Positions 1 to 7,253 are shown, counted from the first letter of the stretch. The stretch is 15,873 bases of DNA from Candidatus Competibacteraceae bacterium (GCA_020444985.1 JAGRHK010000007.1:1-15873); one strand, 5' to 3'. The notes: generated by a model not told the origin, from the sequence alone. A program made the numbers and translations.

Positions 1-2
1 TC

Positions 3-662
3 CTGCTCGCTCATCTTGGCATTTCCCGCGACCTTTACGCCGGCGCAACCACCTCGGGACAGTTAGCAATGGACGTTTTGACCGATCCGCGCGGTCCATT
101 CGCCGAGGGCGCCATCTATGTCGTCGGGGATCTTCCCGAACTGAGCGGCTGGCCTGAAGCTGTCACCGCCCGGTTCACGGCCCAACTTGAAAAGGCCGCA
201 TTGATCATCGCGGCGGGCAGTTTTGCGCCTGCTGAGCTGGCGGAGCGGCTGACGTCGCTGTTGACCGCGCTCGATAAACCGCTGCTGTGCGCCAACCCTG
301 ACCGGGATCTGGTGTTCGGCGGACGAGCGCTGTTTGGAGCGGGCATGCTGGCGCAGCGTTTCGCCGAGGCCGGCGGGGCGGTGCACTGGTTCGGCAAGCC
401 TGATCCAGCGGTATTCGCGCAGGGTCGGGCGCGGTTGCAGGACGCAGGAGCGCAACGGGTGTTGTTTATCGGCGATTCGATGGTGACGGACATACCCGGC
501 GCTCAGCAGGCCGGCTTGGATACGCTTCTGGTGCTTTCCACTGGTATACATCATGCGGCGCTTGGGGTTGAATTCGATGTGCCTGCATCGCCGGATCGCC
601 TCAAGACTTTTCTGGCTGGCTACGCCGAACAACCGGATTTTGTAGCGACCCGCTTGGGCTAG
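3..662 (+). CDS. HAD-superfamily class IIA hydrolase, 5' end outside the window
   Basis: Probable phosphatase of the HAD superfamily, class IIA (NagD-like, the group TIGR01459 describes); the substrate is unknown. The reading frame is open to the window's left edge. The codons before the first ATG (69) encode LGISRDLYAGATTSGQLA, which matches the family's conserved segment around 'LGI...Y....TSG'. So 69 is an internal Met and the true start lies upstream. Visible motifs are CANPDRDLVFGG in the cap region, GKPDPAVF (the motif III lysine) and FIGDSMVTDIPGAQQAGLDTLLVLSTGIH (motif IV acidic residues plus the class IIA C-terminal signature). The nucleophile motif DxDGT must lie outside the window. 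219 codons are present, against roughly 250-290 for the family. The next gene follows after 33 bp in the same direction. Family assignment is firm; substrate is not. Confidence 0.88.
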   Translation: MLAHLGISRDLYAGATTSGQLAMDVLTDPRGPFAEGAIYVVGDLPELSGWPEAVTARFTAQLEKAALIIAAGSFAPAELAERLTSLLTALDKPLLCANPDRDLVFGGRALFGAGMLAQRFAEAGGAVHWFGKPDPAVFAQGRARLQDAGAQRVLFIGDSMVTDIPGAQQAGLDTLLVLSTGIHHAALGVEFDVPASPDRLKTFLAGYAEQPDFVATRLG

Positions 663-695
663 AATAAACACGTAAATTTTCCATAGGAGGTTAGT

Positions 696-1025
696 ATGTT
701 AGTTACTTTTCACACTGATGCACACGCCGATATTTTGATGTTTGGTGATATCGCGATTCAACTGCTGAAGATGATGGGTCATAGCGGTACTGTACCGGGC
801 GCCCTGGTGGCTGATGAGGTACCCGCCGCACTGGAACGTCTACAGAAAGCAATCGCTACGCAGCCGACAACGGCCCCGGAGCCTGTCAAGCAAAATGATG
901 ATCGTGAGGATGATCAGGATAGCGAACCTGAAGTTCCCGTCACACTAGCGCACCGGGCGTTACCGCTCATCGAATTGCTGGCAGCGGCGGCAGCCGCGCA
1001 CTGCGATGTGATGTGGGATAGCTAG
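696..1025 (+). CDS. DUF1840 family protein
   Basis: Small protein (109 aa) that I recognise as DUF1840 from its N-terminus MLVTFHTDAHADILMFGD, followed by a conserved LLKMMGHSGTVPGAL block. No function has been assigned to this family. The middle (about residues 55-80) is acidic and low in complexity (DDREDDQDSEPE) and probably disordered. The C-terminus is an alanine-rich helix. No signal peptide or membrane span is visible. The start is well supported by an AGGAGG Shine-Dalgarno at 685-690, five bases before the ATG. It lies 33 bp after the HAD hydrolase in the same direction and probably shares its transcript. Confidence 0.88.
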   Translation: MLVTFHTDAHADILMFGDIAIQLLKMMGHSGTVPGALVADEVPAALERLQKAIATQPTTAPEPVKQNDDREDDQDSEPEVPVTLAHRALPLIELLAAAAAAHCDVMWDS

Positions 1026-1061
1026 CGGGTTCCATGTCAGCTATATCCAAAGGGGAAAGTA

Positions 1062-1244
1062 ATGAATGTTGAAGTGAGTAGTGTACTGGGTCTGATTATC
1101 TTGGTATTGGATATCTGGGCCATCATCAAAATCGTCGGCAGTCCTGCCAGTGCGGGCAGCAAGGCTTTATGGATCGTTTTGATCCTCGTACTGCCCGTGC
1201 TGGGTCTGATTCTCTGGTTGTTGTTTGGCCCACGTGGCGGATGA
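1062..1244 (+). CDS. small membrane protein, PLDc_N (phospholipase D-nuclease N-terminal) type
   Basis: A 60-aa protein with two hydrophobic helices (about residues 6-26 and 35-55) separated by a short SPASAGSKALW turn, ending in GPRGG. The pattern of two helices, a central 'K.LW...VL.LPVLG.ILW' and a terminal FGPR matches the PLDc_N family, which occurs alone or ahead of phospholipase D domains. No PLD catalytic domain (HKD motif) follows here, so this is a free-standing membrane protein of unknown role. A purine-rich AAAGGGGAAAG lies just before the ATG. It starts 36 bp after the DUF1840 gene and could be the last gene of that unit, ahead of the hairpin at 1273-1297. Confidence 0.8.
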   Translation: MNVEVSSVLGLIILVLDIWAIIKIVGSPASAGSKALWIVLILVLPVLGLILWLLFGPRGG

Positions 1245-1272
1245 TTGTGAACGATTGATTGTGTGGACCACC

Positions 1273-1297
1273 GTTCACTGCCGACTAGGCAGTGAAC
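1273..1297. terminator. perfect 10-bp hairpin between convergent genes
   Basis: GTTCACTGCC and GGCAGTGAAC form a perfect 10-bp inverted repeat around the 5-base loop GACTA. It lies 28 bp after the PLDc_N stop and 60 bp from the stop of the convergent antiporter gene, so it is placed to end transcription from one or both sides. The + strand continues TCCTCCCTTT, which is pyrimidine-rich but not a true T-run; the minus strand has no T-run. It is therefore a terminator-like hairpin rather than a canonical intrinsic terminator. Confidence 0.5.
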
Positions 1298-1356
1298 TCC
1301 TCCCTTTGATCCAGCGATTGCCGCGCTCCACAGCCGAGTCAATCCCCATAAATCTT

Positions 1357-2883
1357 TTAGGAACTGAGTTCGAGCCAGTCGAGTTCTTGCTCGACCTGAC
1401 GATAGGCTTCATCGCCAATCTGTCCGCTGCGACGCAGATCGGCAATCGCTGCCCGTGCATGCGGTACGATCTGGCAGCGTAGTTGGCTATCCGTCGATTC
1501 ATGCGGATCACCGCCAGCGAATGCGAACGCAAGCTTTGCCCCATATTCCAATTTGAGCCGTTCAGCCGCCGGATCGTGTGAGCGGTTCAGTTCATTGATT
1601 GCCGCCTTGAGTGCGGACGAGCGTGCTAGCGCGAGTTCGGTTTCAAGCTGAGTATCGTGCGGAAAATTCAGCCACAGCAGCAGTGGACGCAGTGTCAATC
1701 CCTGAATCAGCAGCGTGCCCAAGACCACGACAAAAGCGGTTACGAGGATGAAGTTGCGATAGGGAAAGCCTTCGGGTAATGCCAACGCTGCCGCAAGCGT
1801 CACGATGCCACGCATGCCCGACCAGCCGATTACAAGTCCGGTCATGAAGCCGCGTTTGCATGCTCCAGGTTCTGCATCGCCCTTGTTCGCCAAATTGCCA
1901 AGCTGTACGGCGAGGACGTGCAGAAATAGCCAACTCAGCCGCACTAGGATCACGACCACGAGAATGACCGTCGCGATGAGCAGCCATTCGCCCCATTTTT
2001 CTGTGCTGAACACTTCGAGGATTGAACCCAACTGCAATCCGATCAGGGTGAAGGCCAACACATTTAATACGAAGATTACGGTATCCCAAGTGGCGAATGA
2101 GACGATACGGACCCGTGCGGTTTCCGAAATGGTGGTGCGACGCGCGGCAGTCAAGCCGAATACCACGATGGTCACCACACTCGATAGTCCCAAATGTTCG
2201 GCGAGCAACCAGACACCGAAAGTGATGACGAACTGGAGGATCGTGGCGGTGGGCGCATCGTGGATGCGGGCAATGATCCGCACCACCCACTGTGCGAGCA
2301 CCCAACCCATGAGCGCGCTGCCGAAAATCATGATGAAGAAAGTCGGAATCGCTCCAGAAATACTGAATCCACCGGTCGCTATCGTGAGCACAGCAAGCTT
2401 GTAGATGAGCAGGGAGGTGGCGTCGTTCAGTAGACTTTCGCCTTCCAGCACGGTGCGGATGCGATGGGGTGGCGAGACCTGCCGCATCACCGCGAATGCA
2501 GCCACGGAATCGGGTGGCGCGAGCAGAGCGCCGAGTGCTATTGCCGCTGCCCAGGGCATATCGGGCAGAAACCAGCGAGCGGTGACCGCCACCGCCACCG
2601 TGGTCAGACCAACGGCCACGAAGATGAGCGACAAGATCGGTCGCCAGCTCCGTTTAAGATCGCGTAGCGAGGCATCGTGTGCCGCATCGATGAGAATCGG
2701 TGCGACGAATAGCGCCAGGATCAGTTCAGGAGAGAGATCGAGGCGCGGCATCCCTGGTAGCAATGCAATGATGCCGCCGCCGAGTGCCAGCAACGTCGGA
2801 TAGGGTACGCGAATAGCCTGCGCCAGCATCGAGAGCAGGGCTGCGCCGAGTAATAGCAGCAGGATCGTTTCAAAGATAAGCAT
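1357..2883 (-). CDS. CPA1-family Na+(K+)/H+ antiporter
   Basis: Inner-membrane monovalent cation/proton antiporter of the CPA1 family (NhaP/YjcE type, TIGR00831-like), 508 aa. About twelve hydrophobic segments span residues 1-420, followed by a soluble tail of about 90 residues. Family signatures are present. APPDSVAAFAV (122-132) contains the ion-binding Asp125. LEGESLLNDATSLL (146-159) carries the conserved Glu/Asn/Asp. WSGMRGIVTLAAALALP (354-370) has the conserved arginine. The ATG gives a normal hydrophobic N-terminus (MLIFETILLLLLG), but the Shine-Dalgarno is weak: GGAAGG sits about 13 bases upstream. It lies 76 bp after the NmrA-like gene in the same direction, with a strong hairpin (2920-2956) between them, so independent expression is possible. 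Transported ion and direction in vivo cannot be read from sequence. Confidence 0.92.
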   Translation of the reverse strand: MLIFETILLLLLGAALLSMLAQAIRVPYPTLLALGGGIIALLPGMPRLDLSPELILALFVAPILIDAAHDASLRDLKRSWRPILSLIFVAVGLTTVAVAVTARWFLPDMPWAAAIALGALLAPPDSVAAFAVMRQVSPPHRIRTVLEGESLLNDATSLLIYKLAVLTIATGGFSISGAIPTFFIMIFGSALMGWVLAQWVVRIIARIHDAPTATILQFVITFGVWLLAEHLGLSSVVTIVVFGLTAARRTTISETARVRIVSFATWDTVIFVLNVLAFTLIGLQLGSILEVFSTEKWGEWLLIATVILVVVILVRLSWLFLHVLAVQLGNLANKGDAEPGACKRGFMTGLVIGWSGMRGIVTLAAALALPEGFPYRNFILVTAFVVVLGTLLIQGLTLRPLLLWLNFPHDTQLETELALARSSALKAAINELNRSHDPAAERLKLEYGAKLAFAFAGGDPHESTDSQLRCQIVPHARAAIADLRRSGQIGDEAYRQVEQELDWLELSS

Positions 2884-2919
2884 GTAAGGGGTCGGCCTTC
2901 CCGGTGATCGCGGTTGGAT

Positions 2920-2956
2920 ATTGAGGCCATGATGGCCGAAGGATCATGGCCCCAAT
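2920..2956 (-). terminator. long hairpin after the NmrA-like gene
   Basis: ATTG-A-GGCCATGAT and ATCATGGCC-C-CAAT form a 14-bp stem with a single A/C mismatch and a 9-base loop. It begins three bases after the TGA of the NmrA-like gene. There is no T-run on the minus strand after it (it reads ATCCAACCGC). It may be a terminator of unusual form, an RNA-stabilising 3' hairpin, or an attenuator ahead of the antiporter gene. Confidence 0.4.
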
Positions 2957-2959
2957 GCC

Positions 2960-3550
2960 TCAGACTTTGTGTATGCCCAAGCTGCTGCGGATCTGTAGAT
3001 TGGGTGTCATGGCAAGCTTGACGATCAGATCGGCGACACTCTTGCGGGATACGGTAGCATCCTTATTCAAAAACGCTTCGCCTTTGTGGGTGATGCCGTA
3101 GGCGATTTCGTCGCGATCATCGAGCCAAGCGGGGCGAATCACCGTGTAGTCCCGATCCGAATCCTCAATGATCTTAGCCGATTTGCGGTAAGGGTCCAGA
3201 ATGCTGCCGTGCCGCTCACCTGGCACTTCATCATAGATTCCCATAGAACTGACGAAGAGGAGACGTTTAAGCCCGGTCTTGTGCATCGCCTGCACGATGG
3301 CGTGTGCCTGTTGTTCGAGTTGGCCCGCCAGGTTGGCGTAAACGACATCCTGACCGGCCATCGCCGCTTCCAAGGCATCGGTATCGCACACATCGCCCTC
3401 AATGATTCGAATGCGGTCGGAAGCGGTCAATTTCAGGCGATTGGCCTTGCGTAAATAAAGAGTGAGTTGGGTATCGGATCGTTCGAGAAATAGGGTAGTG
3501 GCTACCCGTGCGATCTGGCCGTCGGCTCCCAAAATAAGAATATTGCGCAT
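2960..3550 (-). CDS. NAD(P)-binding protein of the NmrA / atypical SDR type
   Basis: A 196-aa Rossmann-fold protein. MRNILILGADGQIARVATTLFL holds the dinucleotide-binding glycine motif (G8-x-x-G11-x-x-A14). It is followed by a GDVCD segment after strand 3, VYANLAGQ, LLFVSSMGIYDEVPG, and DYTVIRPAWLDDRDE. These are typical of short atypical SDRs (NAD(P)H-binding / NmrA group) that act as small oxidoreductases or redox-sensing proteins; the substrate is unknown. The catalytic YxxxK of classical SDRs is not evident (YRKSAK is the nearest). No convincing Shine-Dalgarno precedes the ATG. It starts seven bases after the stop of the SDR remnant, so translational coupling or readthrough from that frame is likely. 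It is probably the last gene of the reductase run. Confidence 0.85.
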   Translation of the reverse strand: MRNILILGADGQIARVATTLFLERSDTQLTLYLRKANRLKLTASDRIRIIEGDVCDTDALEAAMAGQDVVYANLAGQLEQQAHAIVQAMHKTGLKRLLFVSSMGIYDEVPGERHGSILDPYRKSAKIIEDSDRDYTVIRPAWLDDRDEIAYGITHKGEAFLNKDATVSRKSVADLIVKLAMTPNLQIRSSLGIHKV

Positions 3551-3557
3551 CAGTCAT

Positions 3558-3806
3558 TCAATCTGGAGTGGGTAAGTGGCCGGTCTTCATCGCGGCAATT
3601 ACGCCGCCATCAATCAGCAGATCGCTGCCGGTCACGAAGCCCGCATCCGGGCCGAGCAGGAAAGACGCGGCGATGGCGATCTCGTCTGGGGAGGCCATCC
3701 GCTTGGCGGGTGATGCGTCCATCATCGCACGGTACATGTCGCCGATTTCCGAGTTCAACTCGTGCAACGCCAGCGGCGTCACGATGATGCCGGGACTAAT
3801 CGAGCT
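3558..3806 (-). pseudogene. C-terminal remnant of a classical SDR oxidoreductase
   Basis: The frame reads SISPGIIVTPLALHE near its 5' end and GFVTGSDLLIDGG near its 3' end. These are the PG/TP motif and the C-terminal 'G..l.vDGG' motif of classical short-chain dehydrogenases. Only about 83 residues of an expected 250 remain: the N-terminal TGxxxGIG nucleotide-binding motif and the YxxxK active site are missing. The similarity fades around 3801-3806, about 20 bp short of the stop codon of the upstream aldo/keto reductase (3826-3828). A GTG at 3780-3782 could still initiate a 74-aa peptide. The simplest reading is a deletion that removed the 5' two-thirds of the SDR gene and placed the reductase gene next to the stub. 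Confidence 0.8.
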
Positions 3807-3825
3807 AGGCTTCAGAGAGTACCCG

Positions 3826-4824
3826 TCACAGGCCGCTCATCTTCAACACCATCGGAGGCAAGCGCTCGCCCTCCAGAGGGAGTTTCGCGGCAGCCTCATC
3901 CAGGGATCGCAGCTCATCAGCACGCAATTCAACGTTCAGTGCACCCAGGTTTTCTTCCAATCGATGCAGTTTTGTCGTGCCAGGAATTGGCACAATCCAC
4001 GGCTTTTGGGCAAGCAACCATGCGAGCGCGATTTGTGCGGGGGTGGCTGATTTCTGCTGGGCAGCGTCGTGCAGCAATGCCACCAATGCTAGATTCGCTT
4101 CGCGTACTTCGGGTGCGAAACGCGGAACTGTGGATCGAAAATCGGTACTGTCGAATGTCGTGGATACATCGATCTTGCCGGTGAGAAAACCTGCGCCCAA
4201 CGGACTGAACGGCACAAAGCCTATGCCGAGTTCTTCGAGTGTCGGCAAGAGTTCCGTCTTCGGGTTGCGGTACCACAGCGAAAACTCACTCTGCAAGGCG
4301 GCGACCGGTTGCACGGCATGAGCGCGGCGGATCGTCTGTACGCCCGCTTCGGATAGGCCAAAATGCTTGACCTTGCCCTGAGCAATCAGCTCTTGCACCG
4401 CACCTGCCACATCTTCAATCGGCACCGCAGGATCAACGCGGTGCTGATAGAACAAGTCGATGGTTTCGATCCGCAAGCGTTTGAGTGAGGCATCACAGAC
4501 TTCGCGAATATGCTCTGGTCGGCTATTGACCAAACCCGCTCGACGCTCACCGGTTTGGGGATCGATGTCGAAGCCAAACTTGGTGGCAATCACTACCGCG
4601 TCGCGAATGGGTGCAAGCGCTTCGCCGACCAACTCCTCATTCTTGAAGGGGCCATACACCTCAGCCGTATCGAAAAAAGTGACGCCGCGTTCGTAAGCGC
4701 CGCGAATCAGCGCGATGCCGGTGGTCTTGTCTACGGGGGCGCCATAAGCTTGGCTCAAGCCCATGCAGCCCAACCCAAGGGCCGACACTTCAAGACCACC
4801 ATTTCCCAGCTTTCGTTTTTGCAT
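3826..4824 (-). CDS. aldo/keto reductase (first of two close paralogues)
   Basis: Cytoplasmic NADPH-dependent carbonyl reductase of the aldo/keto reductase superfamily, 332 aa, a normal length. The catalytic tetrad is complete: Asp52 and Tyr57 in FFDTAEVYGP, Lys82 in IATKFGF, and His128 in DLFYQHRVDP. The cofactor-binding end PIPGTTKLHRLEENLGAL is typical of the AKR13-like group ('FYQHRVDP.VPIEDVAG'). The substrate is not deducible; aldehydes or quinones are usual for the group. GGAGAA lies about seven bases before the ATG. It is strikingly similar to the gene at 6074-7063, pointing to an old duplication, and differs by a short insert (DPQTGERRAG) after the Lys82 segment. It sits 99 bp downstream of the alcohol dehydrogenase in the same direction. 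Confidence 0.93.
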   Translation of the reverse strand: MQKRKLGNGGLEVSALGLGCMGLSQAYGAPVDKTTGIALIRGAYERGVTFFDTAEVYGPFKNEELVGEALAPIRDAVVIATKFGFDIDPQTGERRAGLVNSRPEHIREVCDASLKRLRIETIDLFYQHRVDPAVPIEDVAGAVQELIAQGKVKHFGLSEAGVQTIRRAHAVQPVAALQSEFSLWYRNPKTELLPTLEELGIGFVPFSPLGAGFLTGKIDVSTTFDSTDFRSTVPRFAPEVREANLALVALLHDAAQQKSATPAQIALAWLLAQKPWIVPIPGTTKLHRLEENLGALNVELRADELRSLDEAAAKLPLEGERLPPMVLKMSGL

Positions 4825-4847
4825 GCGTATTCTCCAAAAGTGTTTAG

Positions 4848-4873
4848 GGTGGCCACCTTTCTAGGAGGCCACC
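4848..4873. repeat. short direct repeat GGWGGCCACC (x2)
   Basis: GGTGGCCACC (4848-4857, itself a perfect 10-bp palindrome) and GGAGGCCACC (4864-4873) lie 16 bp apart in the gap between the alcohol dehydrogenase and aldo/keto reductase genes. It could be a protein-binding site for an internal promoter, or chance in a GC-rich spacer. Confidence 0.3.
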
Positions 4874-4892
4874 TCGAAATATTGGATTTCAG

Positions 4893-4915
4893 TCTCCCTT
4901 TAGCAAAAGGGGAGA
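4893..4915. repeat. intergenic hairpin (CTCCCTTT / AAAGGGGAG type)
   Basis: TCTCCCTTT and AAGGGGAGA pair over nine base pairs with one G-T wobble around the loop AGCAA. It begins eight bases after the stop of the alcohol dehydrogenase gene (minus strand), with no T-run beyond. It resembles the hairpins at 7209-7234 and 8147-8166 and may belong to a degenerate family of small intergenic palindromes. Confidence 0.5.
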
Positions 4916-4923
4916 GGCGATAA

Positions 4924-5994
4924 TCAAACAGCGACGGGTACGTCCAGCGAGGCCATATTGATCACGAAGCGATAGCGCACATCGGATTTTTCCATCCGGG
5001 CAAAGGCTTCGTTGATCTGATCCATACGAATCATTTCGACGTCCGGCAGGATGTTTTTCTTCGCGCAGAAATCGAGCATTTCCTGAGTCTCGGCGATGCC
5101 GCCGATGGGCGATCCCGCAATCCGGCGGCGACCCAGTATCAGCGGAACCGTGCTCGGTTCTGCAAGCGGGCCGATCTGCCCCACGATGACCAGCGTGCCA
5201 TCGATGTCCAGTAGCGGCATGTAGGGATTGAGGTCGTGCTTGACCGGAACCGTGTCGATGATGAGATCGAAGCTATCAACGGCCTTCGCCATCGCTTCTG
5301 CATCCGTCGAAACCAGCAGCGCATCAGCGCCCAGCGCAACTACATCCGCCATTTTGTCGGCAGTGCGGCTCAGCACGGTGACCTGCGCGCCCATGCCGGA
5401 GGCCAGCTTGACCGCCATATGGCCCAAGCCGCCCAGTCCGATCACGCCAACGCGACTGCCCGGACCGACATTCCAGGTACGCAGCGGTGAATAGGTGGTG
5501 ATCCCGGCACAGAGCAATGGTGCGGTACGTGCGAGGTCGATGCCCTCGGGTATCCGCAACGCGAACTCCTCGCGAACGACCAGATGCTTGGAATAACCGC
5601 CGAGCGTATATTCCTTGGTGAAGCGGTCGAAGCCGCCATAAGTGCCGGTGTTGCCTTCTCGGCAAAGCTGCTCTTCGCCTTGCTTGCACTGGTCGCAATG
5701 TTGGCAACTATCGACCATGCAGCCGACAGCGACATGATCGCCGACCTGATAGCGCGTCACTTCCGGGCCAACTTCGATCACTCGTCCGACGATTTCGTGG
5801 CCCGGCACCGCTGGAAAGATCGTCCAGCCCCAATCGTTATGCGACCAATGCAGATCGGAATGACAGACGCCGCAATAAATGATTTCCATGGCGATGTCGT
5901 TGGGCCGCAAGGCGCGACGCTCGAAATGAAACGGCGCTAGTGGGGAAGTGGCTGATGCGGCGGCATATCCGGTGGTCTTGATAGGGTTCGACAT
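4924..5994 (-). CDS. zinc-dependent alcohol dehydrogenase / aldehyde reductase, YahK-like (CAD family)
   Basis: A 356-aa medium-chain dehydrogenase that interconverts alcohols and aldehydes with NAD(P)H, probably working as an aldehyde reductase. It follows E. coli YahK along its length as I recall that sequence (CGVCHSDLHW, PGHEIVGRV, GTYGG, LGGYS, APLLCAGITTYSPLR, IGGIAETQEMLDFCA). Catalytic zinc ligands are Cys41, His66 (GHE) and Cys162. Structural zinc cysteines are Cys97, Cys100, Cys103 and Cys111. The nucleotide-binding GLGGLG is at 186-191. The start is supported by GAGGAG about seven bases upstream (6001-6006). It lies between the two paralogous aldo/keto reductases (gaps of 79 and 99 bp), forming one reductase transcription unit. 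Confidence 0.93.
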   Translation of the reverse strand: MSNPIKTTGYAAASATSPLAPFHFERRALRPNDIAMEIIYCGVCHSDLHWSHNDWGWTIFPAVPGHEIVGRVIEVGPEVTRYQVGDHVAVGCMVDSCQHCDQCKQGEEQLCREGNTGTYGGFDRFTKEYTLGGYSKHLVVREEFALRIPEGIDLARTAPLLCAGITTYSPLRTWNVGPGSRVGVIGLGGLGHMAVKLASGMGAQVTVLSRTADKMADVVALGADALLVSTDAEAMAKAVDSFDLIIDTVPVKHDLNPYMPLLDIDGTLVIVGQIGPLAEPSTVPLILGRRRIAGSPIGGIAETQEMLDFCAKKNILPDVEMIRMDQINEAFARMEKSDVRYRFVINMASLDVPVAV

Positions 5995-6073
5995 GATGTA
6001 CTCCTCTAATATATTGCGATGTGATTAGTGAGCTGCCGTGGAATTATTGGACATGCGGCCGCAATATGCTCGT

Positions 6074-7063
6074 TCATCGGCCGGTGGTTGCCATCAGGTG
6101 TGCCGGATAACGCTCGCCTTCGATGTCGATGGCGGCGAGGGCTTCGGCAATGGCGCTAAGATCGGCAGAAGTCAGTACCACTTCGGCAGCGGCGATATTC
6201 TCTTCCAAGCGATGCAGCTTGGTCGTACCAGGAATCGGCACGATCCAAGGTTTCTGCGCCAGTAGCCATGCCAATGCGATTTGTGCCGGTGTTGCTTTCT
6301 TCTCCTCGGCGATGCGGCGCAGCAGCTCGATCAGCGCCTGATTCTTCTCCATCGCTTCGGGGGTAAAGCGGGGCAGCAGCTTGCGGAAATCGCCTTCACC
6401 CAGTGGCGTATCTTTGCTCATGGCGCCGGTCAAAAAACCCTTACCAAGCGGGCTATAGGGCACCAAGCCGATGCCCAGTTCTTCGCAAGTGGCGAGGATG
6501 CCATTCGTTTCCGGCCCCCGCGTCCACAACGAATACTCGTTTTGCAGCGCCGTGATCGGCTGCACGGCATGCGCACGGCGCACGATTTCCTCTCCGGGTT
6601 CCGACAAGCCGAAGTGGCGCACTTTGCCCGCTGCGATCAGATCTTTCACTGCGCCTGCCACGTCTTCGATGGGGACAGCGGTATCGACGCGGTGCTGATA
6701 GAAAAGGTCGATGACATCGATGCCGAGGCGTTGGAGGGAACCGTCCGCCACTTTCTTGATTTGCTCGGGACGGCTGTTCATCCCTTGTGATTGGCCATCG
6801 ACGATATTGAAGCCGAACTTGGTGGCGATCACGACCTGATCGCGGATCGGGCGCAGTGCCTCGCCGACCATTTTTTCATTGGTGTAGGGGCCATACATTT
6901 CGGCGGTATCGAAAAAGGTGATACCACGATCCGCTGCGGCGCGGATCAGGCTGACCCCTTCGGCATGGCTGACTTTGGTGGCATAGCCGAAGTCGAGGCC
7001 CATGCAGCCAAAGCCGATGGCAGAAACTTCCAGTCCACTCGTTCCAAGTGTGCGCGTTTTCAT
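6074..7063 (-). CDS. aldo/keto reductase (second paralogue), first gene after promoter copy 1
   Basis: A 329-aa NADPH-dependent carbonyl reductase. Asp52 and Tyr57 (FFDTAEMYGP), Lys82 (IATKFGF) and His124 (DLFYQHRVDT) form the complete tetrad; PIPGTTKLHRLEENI is the cofactor-binding end. It is clearly paralogous to the reductase at 3826-4824. I place the start at the ATG 7061-7063 because GAGGAG (7071-7076) sits seven bases before it. A longer frame beginning at a TTG (7078) would translate the Shine-Dalgarno itself and add MRRKL ahead of the family's usual start. A sigma70-like promoter (-35 at 7128-7133, -10 at 7105-7110, minus strand) would give a leader of about 35 nt. This promoter lies in a block duplicated 1181 bp away, next to the LysR gene. 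Substrate unknown. Confidence 0.93.
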   Translation of the reverse strand: MKTRTLGTSGLEVSAIGFGCMGLDFGYATKVSHAEGVSLIRAAADRGITFFDTAEMYGPYTNEKMVGEALRPIRDQVVIATKFGFNIVDGQSQGMNSRPEQIKKVADGSLQRLGIDVIDLFYQHRVDTAVPIEDVAGAVKDLIAAGKVRHFGLSEPGEEIVRRAHAVQPITALQNEYSLWTRGPETNGILATCEELGIGLVPYSPLGKGFLTGAMSKDTPLGEGDFRKLLPRFTPEAMEKNQALIELLRRIAEEKKATPAQIALAWLLAQKPWIVPIPGTTKLHRLEENIAAAEVVLTSADLSAIAEALAAIDIEGERYPAHLMATTGR

Positions 7064-7080
7064 CAATTTTCTCCTCAACC

Positions 7081-7200
7081 AAGATGAATGATCTTCGGTA
7101 TCGCAGTCTAGATTGCTGTATTACACTTAACAACTAGGCGTTTATTGCATAGATTATTGAGAATATTTCATTAATTTCATTGCGGATCGACCTTTCGGGA
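7081..7200. repeat. promoter-region duplication, left copy
   Basis: About 120 bp matching 8262-8381 without gaps at an offset of 1181 bp. A 32-bp core (7104-7135) is identical. Over 7104-7200 I count 15 differences in 97 positions, most of them in the part that aligns with the LysR coding start. The two copies flank the AKR5-type gene. The block contains the divergent promoter and a stub of the LysR gene's 5' end. Confidence 0.9.
7105..7133 (-). promoter_or_regulatory. promoter of aldo/keto reductase 2, with LysR-type box (copy 1)
   Basis: On the minus strand TTGTTA (7128-7133), a 17-bp spacer and TAGACT (7105-7110) form a plausible sigma70 promoter about 35 bp before the Shine-Dalgarno/start region of the reductase. 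TTGCT-N11-AACAA (7113-7133) fits the T-N11-A dyad form of LysR-type binding sites and covers the -35. The same elements recur, base for base, at 8286-8314. Confidence 0.55.
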
Positions 7201-7209
7201 CATCACTAA
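7174..7209 (+). pseudogene. dead 5' stub of the LysR-family gene
   Basis: Aligned gap-free with the LysR start at 8355: the ATG is ATT here, followed by TCA, and CTT-TCG at the same codon positions (codons 7-8), then divergence and a TAA at 7207-7209. It translates ISLRIDLSGHH, against MSSPVGLSELT in the intact gene. The base identity is modest within these codons but continuous with the much stronger identity upstream, so a decayed copy of the gene's beginning is the best reading. Confidence 0.6.
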
Positions 7210-7234
7210 TCCCCTCTTATGCTGAAGAGGGGAT
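7209..7234. repeat. perfect 10-bp intergenic hairpin downstream of the AKR5-type gene
   Basis: ATCCCCTCTT and AAGAGGGGAT pair perfectly around the 6-base loop ATGCTG, starting 19 bp after the stop of the gene at 7254-8105. No T-run follows on the minus strand, so it is either a non-canonical terminator or a small palindromic repeat. It marks the point where the duplicated block ends and the AKR5 segment begins. Confidence 0.6.
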
Positions 7235-7253
7235 CTGCACCATTACGAAAGAC

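Noticed and set aside
69..71. ATG at 69 as the start of the HAD hydrolase
   Set aside because: The in-frame codons before it encode a conserved part of the family (LGI...TSG), so the gene begins outside the window.
63..671. A 202-codon open frame on the minus strand opposite the HAD hydrolase
   Set aside because: It is rich in Arg/Gln/His with no recognisable motif; the + strand encodes a clear HAD protein over the same bases.
1643..2305. A 220-codon minus-strand frame inside the antiporter gene
   Set aside because: It is a shifted frame of the antiporter, rich in Arg/His, lacking the hydrophobic pattern and motifs of the real frame.
6011..6067. ATATTGC / GCAATAT inverted repeat between aldo/keto reductase 2 and the alcohol dehydrogenase
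   Set aside because: The seven-base arms are too far apart and AT-rich to support a real structure or operator.
7064..7078. TTG start at 7078 for aldo/keto reductase 2
   Set aside because: It would translate the GAGGAG Shine-Dalgarno itself; the ATG at 7061-7063 has ideal spacing and matches the family's N-terminus.
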